Under the pieces are notes generated by a model. The model did not search any database, was not told the origin of the DNA, and was given only the letters and a program-made list of their open reading frames with translations. Shown piece by piece: positions 16,999 through 25,325 of a stretch of 64,000 nucleotides of DNA; the first letter of the stretch is position 1, and every line of letters begins with the position of its first letter. Location: NCBI GenBank assembly GCA_029265405.1, contig JAJUJI010000003.1, positions 1-64,000 of the forward strand, read 5' to 3'. Made by a program: the position numbers and the translations under genes. This DNA is from Clostridiales bacterium. GTDB lineage: Bacteria > Bacillota > Clostridia > Oscillospirales > Oscillospiraceae.

Positions 16999-17754
16999 TT
17001 ATTCCTCCTCCTTGGTAGCTTCGGCGGCTTCCTCGGGCTCGGGGGAAGCCTCTTCCGCGGCGGGCGCGTCCGCTCCCTGCCTGCCCTCCTGCACGGCGTT
17101 GGCTATGGTTGCGGATATGAGCTTTATGGCTCTTATCGCGTCGTCGTTGCCGGGTATGATATAGTCCACCTCGTCCGGGTCGCAGTTGGTGTCAACTATG
17201 GCGACTATGGGTATATGAAGCTTCCTGGCCTCCGCGATGGCGTTCCTCTCCTTGCGCGGGTCTATGATGAACAGAGCGCCGGGGAGCTTCTTCATTTCCT
17301 TAACGCCGCCGAGATACTTTTCCAGCTTGGCTATCTCGTTTGTCAGCTTGATGACTTCCTTCTTCGGAAGCATGTCGAAGGTTCCGTCTTCCTGCATCCT
17401 GTTGAGCTGCGCCAGCCTGTCTATGCGGGTGCGCATGGTCTTGAAGTTCGTGAGCATGCCGCCCAGCCAGCGCGCGTTGACATAGTACATGCCGACTCTT
17501 TCGGCTTCCTCCTTGACGGCCTCCTGGGCCTGCTTTTTCGTGCCCACAAAGAGTATGCTGCCCCCGTTTTCGGAGATGCCGCGCACAAAGCTGTAGGCCT
17601 CCTCCAGCTTTTTAACCGTCTTCTGAAGATCGATTATATAGATGCCGTTGCGCTCCATATATATATACGGAGCCATTTTGGGATTCCATCTTCTGGTCTG
17701 GTGTCCGAAATGGACGCCCGCCTCCAGAAGCTGCTTCATTGATACTACCGCCAT
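16999..17754 (-). CDS. rpsB: 30S ribosomal protein S2
   Basis: S2 binds the head and platform of the 30S subunit. The 251-residue protein begins [19 protein letters not shown] and shows [37 protein letters not shown] and [20 protein letters not shown]. The last 25 residues are an acidic, alanine- and glutamate-rich tail, as in many Firmicutes. AAGGAGG lies ahead of the ATG. Confidence 0.97.
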   Translation of the reverse strand: MAVVSMKQLLEAGVHFGHQTRRWNPKMAPYIYMERNGIYIIDLQKTVKKLEEAYSFVRGISENGGSILFVGTKKQAQEAVKEEAERVGMYYVNARWLGGMLTNFKTMRTRIDRLAQLNRMQEDGTFDMLPKKEVIKLTNEIAKLEKYLGGVKEMKKLPGALFIIDPRKERNAIAEARKLHIPIVAIVDTNCDPDEVDYIIPGNDDAIRAIKLISATIANAVQEGRQGADAPAAEEASPEPEEAAEATKEEE

Positions 17755-17891
17755 GAAAAAAAATCCTCCTTTTTGTTTATTACCTCCACGGGATAGGTTC
17801 CCTCCACGCCGGGCTTGCTAAAGCCGGGCGAACGGGGCGGGAATATAGGCCCGTGTGCGTAATAGCGCGCCGCATTGGGAAGCGCCGTGAT

Positions 17892-17920
17892 ATTTTAGCA
17901 TTATCCGGCAAGGTTTGCAA
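17892..17920 (-). promoter_or_regulatory. Promoter of rpsB-tsf with a ~130-base leader
   Basis: On the minus strand TTGCAA (17915-17920) and TAAAAT (17892-17897) are 17 bp apart. The transcript would start near 17885, leaving a GC-rich leader of about 130 bases before rpsB with a repeated GCCCGGC at about 17811-17830. Such leaders often mediate S2 autoregulation, but I cannot match this one to a known structure. Confidence 0.65.
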
Positions 17921-17959
17921 GCGTTATTTTTCGTTTTCATCATATTATACTATTTTTCA

Positions 17960-17988
17960 TTGACTTTCGGCGGCCGCGCCCCGATAAT
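17960..17988 (+). promoter_or_regulatory. Promoter of pepF
   Basis: TTGACT (17960-17965) and GATAAT (17983-17988) are separated by 17 bp and lie 36 bases before the pepF ATG, divergent from the rpsB promoter. Confidence 0.65.
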
Positions 17989-18024
17989 GGAGGAAAGCAT
18001 AGCGTTAAAGCAACGGAGAGGGAC

Positions 18025-19809
18025 ATGGAGCCGAAAAGCAGAAAAGAAATGGATCCCCGCTACATGTGGGATTTCAGCCATATTTTCAGGGATCGAGCCG
18101 CCTTCGAGGCGGCGATGAAAGAGGCCTCGTGGCTTATTGACGCGGCGGCGGGCTTTGCCGGCACGCTCGGCGTTTCCGCCGAAAGGCTGAAGGCGGGGCT
18201 GGACGCTATGGCCGCCGCCAGGCAGAGGACGGAGCTTTGCTACATTTACGGCATGCTCCATAAGGCCGCGGACGGAAGCGAGCCCGAGCATCAGGCCATG
18301 CAGTCCGACGCGCTGAACCTGTATATCAGGCTGAACTCCTCGCTGGCCTTTTTAGAGCCGGAAATACTGTCCATCCCGCCCGAAAAGCTGGACTCCTGGC
18401 TGAAGGATGAGGGGCTTAAGGCATACCGCCACTATGTGGACGACATCGCAAGGAGCCGCGCCCATATCCTCGACGAAAAGACGGAGCGGCTTCTGGCCAA
18501 GCTCGGCGGCGCGGCCTCCGCGCCCTCGGAGGCCTTCGACATGCTGGAAAGCGTTGACCTGACCTTCCCCGAAATAACGGATGCCGGCGGCAAAAGGGTC
18601 AGGCTGACCTCCGGCAGCTTCGGCATATACAGGGCCAGTCCCGACAGACGGGTGCGCCGGGAGGCCTTCGAGGCCTATTTGGGCGAATTCGCGAAGTTCA
18701 AAAACACCCTCAGCGCCCTCTACGCCGGCTCGGTGAAGTACGACAATTTCAGGGCCGAGATAAGGGGCTATGCCGACGCCTGCGAGGCATCCCTGTCCGG
18801 CAGCAACGTACCGGTTTCCGTATACGACAGCCTTATTGAAGCGGTGCACGAGGGGCTGCCGGCCATGCGCAAGTATCTGGAGCTGAGAAAAAGGCTGCTC
18901 GGCCTCGAGCGCATGGACATGTTCGACCTCTACTGCCCGATAGTGCCGGGAATCGAATACAGCGTGGGCTTCGAGGAAGCAAAGGCGCTGGTGAAAAAGG
19001 CTCTCGAGCCTCTCGGCGCGGGCTACGCCGCGCTGCTGGACAGGGCCTTCAGCGAAAAATGGCTGGACGTCTACGAAAACAGGGGCAAAAGCAGCGGGGC
19101 CTTCTCCTGCGGCGTGTACGGCGTGCATCCCTATGTGCTGCTCAATTACTCGGGCACGCTGGAGGACGTTTTCACTCTGGCCCATGAGCTGGGCCACGCC
19201 ATGCACAGCTTCCTGTCCTGCGAGGCCAACGACTATATCAACAGCGACTACAAGCTGCTTGTGGCCGAGGTCGCTTCCACGGTCAACGAGATACTGCTGG
19301 CGCGGCATCTGCTGGATACGGAAACCGAGCCCAGACGTCAGGCCTACATTATAAACCGCTTTCTTGAGGGCTTCCGCACCACCTTGTACCGTCAGACGCT
19401 GTTTGCCGAGTTTGAGCGCAAGGCCCACGAACTGGACGCCTCCGGCAAGCCGCTCAACGCCAAAACGCTTTCCGGGGTCTACCATGCGCTAAACGAGCTG
19501 TATTACCAGGGAGTCGAAATTAACGAGATAACCGACATAGAATGGGCGAGGATACCGCATTTTTACAGGAGCTACTACGTCTACCAGTACGCCACGGGCT
19601 ACAGCGCGGCTGTGGCCATCGCCGGCGGCATACTCGAAACGGGCGACGCTTCGCGCTATTTGAACTTCCTCTCGCTCGGCGGGAGCGACTACCCGCTCGA
19701 GGAGCTGAAGGCCGCCGGAGTGGACCTTACCAAGCCCGAAACCGTAGCCTCGGCGCTGAGGGTTTTTTCCGAGTATATAGACAGGCTGGAGGCCTTGCGT
19801 TTTGATTAG
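18025..19809 (+). CDS. pepF: Oligoendopeptidase F, M3-family zinc metallopeptidase
   Basis: PepF cleaves short peptides (about 7-17 residues) in the cytoplasm. The 594-residue length fits. The zinc site HELGHAMHSF is preceded by the family helix region LEDVFTLA and followed by the third ligand glutamate in LVAEVASTVNE. The downstream HFYRSYYVYQYATGYSAA stretch is the M3B substrate-binding signature. GGAGAGGG (18015-18021) precedes the ATG. Its TAG stop overlaps the TAA of the convergent hydrolase gene. Confidence 0.94.
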   Translation: MEPKSRKEMDPRYMWDFSHIFRDRAAFEAAMKEASWLIDAAAGFAGTLGVSAERLKAGLDAMAAARQRTELCYIYGMLHKAADGSEPEHQAMQSDALNLYIRLNSSLAFLEPEILSIPPEKLDSWLKDEGLKAYRHYVDDIARSRAHILDEKTERLLAKLGGAASAPSEAFDMLESVDLTFPEITDAGGKRVRLTSGSFGIYRASPDRRVRREAFEAYLGEFAKFKNTLSALYAGSVKYDNFRAEIRGYADACEASLSGSNVPVSVYDSLIEAVHEGLPAMRKYLELRKRLLGLERMDMFDLYCPIVPGIEYSVGFEEAKALVKKALEPLGAGYAALLDRAFSEKWLDVYENRGKSSGAFSCGVYGVHPYVLLNYSGTLEDVFTLAHELGHAMHSFLSCEANDYINSDYKLLVAEVASTVNEILLARHLLDTETEPRRQAYIINRFLEGFRTTLYRQTLFAEFERKAHELDASGKPLNAKTLSGVYHALNELYYQGVEINEITDIEWARIPHFYRSYYVYQYATGYSAAVAIAGGILETGDASRYLNFLSLGGSDYPLEELKAAGVDLTKPETVASALRVFSEYIDRLEALRFD

Positions 19810-20732
19810 CCGCCCGCCGCGCTTATATCCTCAAAAAACATGAATATTTCCCGCCAATAGGCGTCGCAATCGGCGCGCATCGACGCCGCGTGCCCGGCCC
19901 CCTCCGCTATCATGAGCCTTTTGGGGCCGGGCGCTGCGTTGTAGAGCTCGTAGGCCATGGAAACCGGAACAAGCGCGTCGGCGCTTCCGTGTATAAAAAA
20001 TATCGGAACGCGGCTTTTCTTAACCTGCTTAAGGGCCGAGGCTTCCTTCCAGCCGTAGCCGCCCCTGGCCCGCGTAATAAGGCTCGCTCCGTAGAGCAGG
20101 ACGGCGTTGTGCCTCAGCAGGTTGCGGCTCACCTGCCACTGCATTATCTCCCATACCCCTGTATACGCGCAGTCGGATACGGCCGCCTTGACGTTTTCCG
20201 GCAGCCTTTCGCCGCAGGCCATCAGCACGGCGGCGGCGCCCATCGAAACGCCGTGGAGGACAATCTCCGCCTTGGGATCCAGGCCCGTGATTTTATTGAT
20301 CCAGCCCAGCAGGTCTATCCTGTCCAGCCAGCCCATGCCGACCATGCTCCCTCCGCTTTCCCCGTGGCAGCGCAGGTCCGGCAGCAGGACGTTATACCCC
20401 CTCTGATAGTAGGCCTTGGCGTATGAGAGCATGTTTTCCTTCCTCGAGGAATAGCCGTGCGCCACCACCGCCCATTTCGGGGTGTATTTTTCGCGCCTGT
20501 ACGCTACCGCGGCAAGCCTGGCCGAGTCGGAGGCCTTAAGCTCCCATTTTTCGGATTTTTCCTCCATCGCTTCCCCGTCCGGCGCGGCGGCTGCGAAGGC
20601 GGCGACAGCCGCGCTCCTGTCCTCTGTCAGCAGGGCGTCAACTATGCCGTCGGAAACCGCATACCATAGCAGGCTGGCCGTCAGCAGCCCTCCGAGCAAG
20701 ACCGAGCCTATGAAGCGCTTTAAATTTTTCAA
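19806..20732 (-). CDS. Membrane-anchored alpha/beta hydrolase (BEM46-like)
   Basis: A 308-residue serine hydrolase with an N-terminal signal anchor (about residues 7-27) and an outward-facing catalytic domain. The nucleophile elbow is GVSMGA, the acid is in HGSADALVP and the histidine is in GAGHAAS; the oxyanion region is AHGYSSRKENM. This set matches the BEM46/YfhR-type group of esterase-like proteins whose substrates are unknown. The start is a TTG at 20732 with AAAGGA about 10 bases upstream. It stands alone on the minus strand, convergent with pepF. Confidence 0.8.
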   Translation of the reverse strand: MKNLKRFIGSVLLGGLLTASLLWYAVSDGIVDALLTEDRSAAVAAFAAAAPDGEAMEEKSEKWELKASDSARLAAVAYRREKYTPKWAVVAHGYSSRKENMLSYAKAYYQRGYNVLLPDLRCHGESGGSMVGMGWLDRIDLLGWINKITGLDPKAEIVLHGVSMGAAAVLMACGERLPENVKAAVSDCAYTGVWEIMQWQVSRNLLRHNAVLLYGASLITRARGGYGWKEASALKQVKKSRVPIFFIHGSADALVPVSMAYELYNAAPGPKRLMIAEGAGHAASMRADCDAYWREIFMFFEDISAAGG

Positions 20733-20810
20733 CCTTCATCATTCCTTTTTACCGGGAAGCTTGCGGCGCGCCGCTGTATGCATTATCCCGAAAAAAAGGC
20801 CGATTATACC

Positions 20811-20840
20811 AAAAACGCGGGATGAACCGTGTCATCCCGC
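20811..20840 (-). terminator. Terminator after the TPR-GGDEF gene
   Basis: A 9-bp stem (20817-20825 and 20832-20840) with a 6-base loop followed on the minus strand by TTTTT (20811-20815). Confidence 0.85.
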
Positions 20841-20868
20841 CCTGTGCCGCCCGGCTTGCCTTCCGCTT

Positions 20869-22659
20869 TTATGCCGGGTCGTATACTTCGTACATTTTTG
20901 CTTTCCTGCCTTCGCGGCTTTTTAGCGTCCTTTTGTTCTCGTACATCCTCTCGTCCGCCTTGCGCATGAGCGCCTCTATATCGAACTTTCCGGCCCCGTA
21001 GGCAAAACCGGCGGCCACCGCGCACTTGATGTCGGCCTCCTCGTTGAGCCTGGTTATTTCGGCGTGCCATTTTTCCATCGCCATGTCCAGCTCGTAATCC
21101 TCGCAGTTGCAAATGACGAGCATAAATTCGTCCCCGCCCATGCGGTAGGCGCAGTACCTTTCGTCGTCGAAGATTTTAAGGCTTTTCGCCGCGTTTTGGA
21201 GCAGCAGATCGCCCACCTCGTGGCCGTAGACGTCGTTGGTGAGCTTGAGATCGTTGACGTCGAAATATATAATGCCGCAGGAAGCCATGTTTGCAAAAAG
21301 CTCGCTTTTTAGGTCCTTGTTCAGCCTGCTTCGCGTATACAGCCCCGTGAGCGCGTCGTGGTCCGACAGGTACAGGGCCGCCTCGCGCTCGGCCTGCGCC
21401 TTTGAAAGCTTCATCTGCTGCCTTATTTTTTGCCTTTCCTTGCGCTTGACCTCCTCGTCCAGCCTGATCTGGTTCCTGATGCCCCTGTATATCTGCTCGC
21501 TTCTTTCATGGTTGTACGCCTCCATGCACTCCATGTACCTTTCCAGGGCCTCCAACCTCTTGTCGCGCTCCCCGGCAACCTCATATAAGCGCGCGTACAT
21601 CCTCCAGGAAAGCCTGAGATCCGTCATAGCCCCGCGGTTGGCGACGGTTTCGGCCGTAAATTCAATGATTTTCAGGGCCTCGCCGAACCTGCCCAGGGCG
21701 AGCAGACGGTCCATCAGCCTGTATGTAAGATAGACTATCTCGTAGTAAGGCGCGTCCCTGTATGCCGCCTCTTCTTCGATCCCCAACGCGGCGTATTCCA
21801 GGGCTTTTTCATTTTCGCCACGCTCAAACAGGCTTAGCGAAGCTATCAGATATATGGCCTTGCGCGGGTTTACGGGATATTTTCCTGCCGGCCCCGCCCT
21901 GACCTGCTCGGCCAGGCTTAGCGCTTCCTCGCACCTGCCGCAGCGGTAGCAGACGATAGCGTATCTGACCATAAGCTGGGGCTCCAGCGCGTTTACGCTG
22001 CCCGGCAGTCCGCCGCTTATGCGCATGTTTTTCTTTATTGCCTTAAGCTTGGCTATGGCCTTTTCCACATAGGCGCAGGATGCTTCCAAATCCGTGATCT
22101 CGTTGTAAAGGGTGCTGATGGAGCACAAGGCGTAAAGCTCAAGCATCAAATCCTTGCTTTTAGCGGCAACCCTGTACGCCTTTTGCAGCAGCTCCAGCTC
22201 ATACTGGAGATCTCCGTTTGCCCTCGCGCATTGCGCTGTCTCGACGGTGGCCCAGGCCACCAGCTTGTGTATGCCGAGCTTTTCCGCCAGAGCCAGGCAT
22301 TTTTTTAGATGCTGGACGGCCTCGCCGACCCTGTTTTCGCGGACAAGCAGCCAGCCGTTGACATATTCCGCGTCCGCCGCCATATCCCTGTCGCCGCTGG
22401 AGGCGGCAAGCTTGAGGCATTTGGCGCCGAGCCTAAGCGCCCTCTCCCTATCCCCAAGGTTGTAGCATACCGCCGCCATGTCCAGCGCAAGCTTTATGCC
22501 GAAGGCCGAAGCCTTTTCTTCCTCGTCCATCCTCCTATAAAGCCTGTCAAGCACATCAAAATTCATCTCCATGTCCATAGCCTTTACGGCTTCGGTATAG
22601 AGCGCATGCTCCTCGGGATATTTTTTCTTCATGGCCGAAAGATATGAACGTTTATCCAT
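20869..22659 (-). CDS. Diguanylate cyclase with N-terminal TPR-like repeats
   Basis: The C-terminal GGDEF domain makes cyclic di-GMP from two GTP. The 596-residue protein lacks membrane segments. Residues about 1-400 form repeated helical hairpins of TPR type (for example FGEALKIIEFTAETV and RCEEALSLAEQV), followed by a coiled coil (about 385-425) and the GGDEF domain: DHDALTGLYTRSRL, FDVNDLKLTND with a metal aspartate, and an intact GGDEF at 508-512. The RxxD product-inhibition site five residues ahead of GGDEF is missing (DERY there), so feedback inhibition is not expected. The TPR part probably senses a peptide or protein partner. No EAL or PilZ gene is nearby. Confidence 0.88.
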   Translation of the reverse strand: MDKRSYLSAMKKKYPEEHALYTEAVKAMDMEMNFDVLDRLYRRMDEEEKASAFGIKLALDMAAVCYNLGDRERALRLGAKCLKLAASSGDRDMAADAEYVNGWLLVRENRVGEAVQHLKKCLALAEKLGIHKLVAWATVETAQCARANGDLQYELELLQKAYRVAAKSKDLMLELYALCSISTLYNEITDLEASCAYVEKAIAKLKAIKKNMRISGGLPGSVNALEPQLMVRYAIVCYRCGRCEEALSLAEQVRAGPAGKYPVNPRKAIYLIASLSLFERGENEKALEYAALGIEEEAAYRDAPYYEIVYLTYRLMDRLLALGRFGEALKIIEFTAETVANRGAMTDLRLSWRMYARLYEVAGERDKRLEALERYMECMEAYNHERSEQIYRGIRNQIRLDEEVKRKERQKIRQQMKLSKAQAEREAALYLSDHDALTGLYTRSRLNKDLKSELFANMASCGIIYFDVNDLKLTNDVYGHEVGDLLLQNAAKSLKIFDDERYCAYRMGGDEFMLVICNCEDYELDMAMEKWHAEITRLNEEADIKCAVAAGFAYGAGKFDIEALMRKADERMYENKRTLKSREGRKAKMYEVYDPA

Positions 22660-22744
22660 TTTGCCGCTCCGTTTCCGCCGAATGGGACCCGCTGAGAGCC
22701 GTAGTCCTTATGCCTCATGCCATAATTATCCTCCGCTAAACTAA

Positions 22745-22772
22745 ATAATAGCAGCATTCTCACGGATTTCAA
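22745..22772 (-). promoter_or_regulatory. Promoter of the TPR-GGDEF gene
   Basis: On the minus strand TTGAAA (22767-22772) and TATTAT (22745-22750) are 16 bp apart. The ~80-base leader holds a GGAGG followed by ATGGCATGA, a two-codon start-stop frame, and an overlapping 29-codon frame; neither is supported as a gene. The rest of 22780-22860 is AT-rich with no gene. Confidence 0.5.
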
Positions 22773-22866
22773 GTAGTTTAATAAAAGAATGTTTCAAATG
22801 TATGCGGTTTAAATGCAATATTATGTAACAAATACTTTTTTTGCTTTATTCTATGGGAAAAAGAAG

Positions 22867-22902
22867 CCGGAGCGGCGGCGGCTAGGGCCGCGTCAGCTCC
22901 GG
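22867..22902 (-). terminator. Terminator after the oxoamine synthase/SDR pair
   Basis: A CCGGAGC/GCTCCGG stem (22867-22873, 22896-22902) with a structured GC-rich loop, followed on the minus strand by CTTCTTTTTCCC. Confidence 0.7.
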
Positions 22903-22955
22903 TAAAACGTATATTTTTCGCTCTGCCAAATGTCAGCCAGTCCCCGCGCCGCCGC

Positions 22956-23747
22956 TCAGCTCGCGTACAGCCTGCCGATTATCCGGTTGGACAGGCTCCA
23001 GGGCAGCAGCCTGGACAGCAGCACGAACAGCTTGTAGCTTAATCCTACGGTGTAAAAGGGGCGCAGCCTCTTCTTTTGCGCTATTTTGCATATCAGCCTG
23101 CCCACGGCTTCCGGGGACGCGCCGTTGCGCTCGTCCCTCTCCATGCGGGCCACGGAGCGGCCTATGGCACCGCCGTAAACCTCGTCGCCCTGCGCCTCCT
23201 TTATTCTAGCGTCCGTGAAGCCGGTGCGTGTGTCTCCGGGCATTACGGCGCAAACGCCAATGTTGAAGGGGCGCAGCTCGTTGGCAAGCGCCAGAGTCAG
23301 CGCATTTATGCCCGCCTTGGATACGGAGTACCAGGCCTGGAAGGGTATGGGGACGCAGGCCGCCACGGAGCTTACGTTGATTATCCGCCCGCCGCCCGCC
23401 TTCCTCATGTAGGGTATGACGGCGCGTGACATCAGGAAGGCGCCGAAAAGGTTCACGTCAAGCTGGCGCTTTGCCTCGCCCAGCCTTGTAAATTCCACTG
23501 CGCCGGATATGCCGAAGCCGGCGCAATTTACAAGCAGGTCTATCCCGCCCTCGGCCTCGGCGACAAGCCTTGCCGCCGCCTCCGCCTGGTCCTCGTCGGA
23601 CACGTCCCCCCTGATGTGTACGGCGCCTTCAGGCCCGTTCTCCCGGCGGCTCAGCTCGTAGACCTTGTAGCCGGCGCCGGCCAGAGCCTTAACCGCCGCG
23701 GAGCCTATACCTCCGCTGCCGCCGGTCACAAGCGCGATCCCGCTCAT
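22956..23747 (-). CDS. Short-chain dehydrogenase, candidate 3-ketosphinganine reductase
   Basis: A 263-residue classical SDR: the NAD(P)-binding TGGSGGIG (8-15), NCAGFG, catalytic Ser in NVSS (126-127), Tyr140 and Lys144 (YSVSK). An arginine pair (SRR, 33-35) after the second strand suggests NADP. The C-terminus (YKLFVLLSRLLPWSLSNRII) is hydrophobic and amphipathic, fitting membrane association. Its ATG overlaps the stop of the oxoamine synthase by 4 bp, so the two are translated together. In eukaryotes and some bacteria an SDR reduces the 3-keto product of serine palmitoyltransferase; that role here is inference. A general ketoreductase is the alternative. Confidence 0.7.
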   Translation of the reverse strand: MSGIALVTGGSGGIGSAAVKALAGAGYKVYELSRRENGPEGAVHIRGDVSDEDQAEAAARLVAEAEGGIDLLVNCAGFGISGAVEFTRLGEAKRQLDVNLFGAFLMSRAVIPYMRKAGGGRIINVSSVAACVPIPFQAWYSVSKAGINALTLALANELRPFNIGVCAVMPGDTRTGFTDARIKEAQGDEVYGGAIGRSVARMERDERNGASPEAVGRLICKIAQKKRLRPFYTVGLSYKLFVLLSRLLPWSLSNRIIGRLYAS

Positions 23748-24919
23748 CCCCGCTCGCCCATTACGGCCTTTATGATGTCCATAGCCTCGTCCAGCAGCGC
23801 CTCTGTATGCGTCGCCATCAGGCTGGCGCGGAGCATGCAGCCGTCGGCCGGGGCGGCGGGAGGCAGGACCGTATTGACATATACGCCCCCGTCGTACAGC
23901 TCGCGGGCCTTCTTCAGCGTATTCATCATGTCGTAGGTGAAAATCGGTATTATCGGCGTCGCGGATTCCCTTATTTCTATGCCTCTTGCCTTCAGGCCGG
24001 AGCGCATATAGGAGGCCAGCTCCGAAAGGCGGCCGACAAGCTCGGGATGCTTTTCGATGTATCTGAGCGCCGCCAGCGCAGCCGCGCAGCTCGGCGGAGT
24101 AATGGACGCGGAAAAGATAAACGGCCTGGAATTGTGGCGCACATAGTCCGCCACCTTGGCCGAGGCCGCCATGTAGCCGCCGAGGCTGGCCAGCGATTTT
24201 GAGAAGGTGCCCATATATATGTCCACTTCGTCCTCAAGCCCGAAATGGCTCGCCGTCCCCCTGCCGCCCTCGCCGATGACGCCCAGGGCGTGCGCGTCGT
24301 CAACCATCACGCGGGCCTTGTACTTTTTCGCCAGCGCGACTATTTCCGGGAGCCGGGCTATGTCCCCGCCCATGCTGAAGACCCCGTCCGTCACTATCAG
24401 GGCGCCCGCCGTTTCCGGAACGGCTTTAAGGCACTCCTCAAGCTCCTCCATGTCGCTGTGCCTGTAGCGCAGCATCTTTCCGTAGCTGAGCTTGCAGCCG
24501 TCATAGATGCTGGCGTGGTTGTCCCTGTCGCAGATGACGTAGTCGCCGCGCCCGACTATGGCGCTTATTATTCCGAGATTGGTCTGGAAGCCCGTGGAGA
24601 AGGTCACCACCCCTTCCTTCCTCAGGAAGCGCGCAAGCTCGGCCTCAAGCTCAAGGTGCAGCTCCAGCGTTCCGTTCAAAAAGCGGGAGCCGGAGCAGCC
24701 GGTGCCGTATCTTTCTATGGCCTTTATGCCCGCTTCGACAACCTCCGGGCAGGTGGTCAGCCCAAGGTAGTTGTTGGAGCCGAGCATTATGCGGCGCTTG
24801 CCCTCCATCACCACCTCCACGTCCGGCCTGGACTGAAGATAATGGAAATAGGGATATATGCCCTGAGCCTTGAATTCGTCCGCCTTTGTAAACTCGTAGC
24901 ACTTTTCAAAAATGTCCAT
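23744..24919 (-). CDS. PLP-dependent alpha-oxoamine synthase, serine palmitoyltransferase-like
   Basis: The family condenses an amino acid with an acyl-CoA or acyl-ACP, releasing CO2. In the 391-residue protein PLP lysine is Lys241 in MGTFSKSLASLGGY; His135 (DNHAS) stacks on the cofactor and Asp208/His210 (DDAH) hold the ring. The opening (FKAQGIYPYFHYLQS), GSNNYLGLT and CSGSRFLNGTLELH resemble bacterial serine palmitoyltransferases such as those of Bacteroides, more than 8-amino-7-oxononanoate synthase or Kbl; FSKS in place of FGKA also points that way. No biotin genes and no threonine dehydrogenase are nearby. It overlaps an SDR gene by 4 bp. CqsA-type or other acyl-ketone synthesis remains possible. 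Confidence 0.75.
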   Translation of the reverse strand: MDIFEKCYEFTKADEFKAQGIYPYFHYLQSRPDVEVVMEGKRRIMLGSNNYLGLTTCPEVVEAGIKAIERYGTGCSGSRFLNGTLELHLELEAELARFLRKEGVVTFSTGFQTNLGIISAIVGRGDYVICDRDNHASIYDGCKLSYGKMLRYRHSDMEELEECLKAVPETAGALIVTDGVFSMGGDIARLPEIVALAKKYKARVMVDDAHALGVIGEGGRGTASHFGLEDEVDIYMGTFSKSLASLGGYMAASAKVADYVRHNSRPFIFSASITPPSCAAALAALRYIEKHPELVGRLSELASYMRSGLKARGIEIRESATPIIPIFTYDMMNTLKKARELYDGGVYVNTVLPPAAPADGCMLRASLMATHTEALLDEAMDIIKAVMGERG

Positions 24920-25011
24920 GCCTGGTTCAACCTCCGCCCCGACGCGGATATTGCATAAACAGCTTTATATCCGGTTGTTATTTCAATTTATTTATATAAA
25001 TAATTTTATGT

Positions 25012-25040
25012 AGAATATCACAGCGCATGGTCTTTGTCAA
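25012..25040 (-). promoter_or_regulatory. Promoter of the oxoamine synthase/SDR operon
   Basis: On the minus strand a perfect TTGACA (25035-25040) and TATTCT (25012-25017) are separated by exactly 17 bp, leaving a ~90-base AT-rich leader. GGAGG sits 12 bases before the ATG. Confidence 0.7.
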
Positions 25041-25178
25041 GGCAAGCCAAATACGTCCGGCAGCATATTTAACATCATTTGCATGTATATTAACCGCAGA
25101 CTAAAATCATCCGCCCAGACGGCTCGCGCTTTTACCCCTCTCCCCGTTGAAATATTGCAAATTGCAGGCTGAAAATAC

Positions 25179-25211
25179 GGCGTCTTTTTGTGCAGGTATA
25201 CAAAAAGCGCC
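25179..25211 (+). other. Imperfect hairpin in the divergent region before argC
   Basis: GGCG-T-CTTTTTG (25179-25190) can pair with CAAAAAG-CGCC (25201-25211) with a single bulged T. It lies between the two divergent promoters. No gene is seen from 24920 to 25325; apart from the promoters, ARG boxes and this hairpin nothing else stands out there. Confidence 0.35.
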
Positions 25212-25239
25212 AAGGAGGGCATCGCGGCGCGGATAAATA

Positions 25240-25268
25240 TTGACTTTGCGGAAACGCGGCGGTATATT
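25240..25268 (+). promoter_or_regulatory. Promoter of argCJBD
   Basis: TTGACT (25240-25245) and TATATT (25263-25268) are separated by exactly 17 bp, giving a start near 25275, about 50 bases before argC. Confidence 0.7.
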
Positions 25269-25305
25269 TATTCACATTATCAGGATTATGGTGAATTAAT
25301 ATTCT
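25261..25305 (+). promoter_or_regulatory. Two ARG boxes (ArgR/AhrC operators)
   Basis: Matched against the arginine repressor consensus TGAATWWWWATTCA: GGTATATTTATTCA at 25261-25274 fits 12 of 14, and TGAATTAATATTCT at 25292-25305 fits 13 of 14. The first covers the -10 element of the argC promoter, the second the early transcribed region; centres are 31 bp (three turns) apart. Repression by arginine-loaded ArgR is the expected effect. Confidence 0.75.
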
Positions 25306-25325
25306 TTCAACGGTTGGTGAGGGAA

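Noticed and set aside
25188-25325. N-terminal extension of ArgC
   Set aside because: Would contain the promoter and both ARG boxes; the 310-residue form from 25326 matches the short ArgC class.
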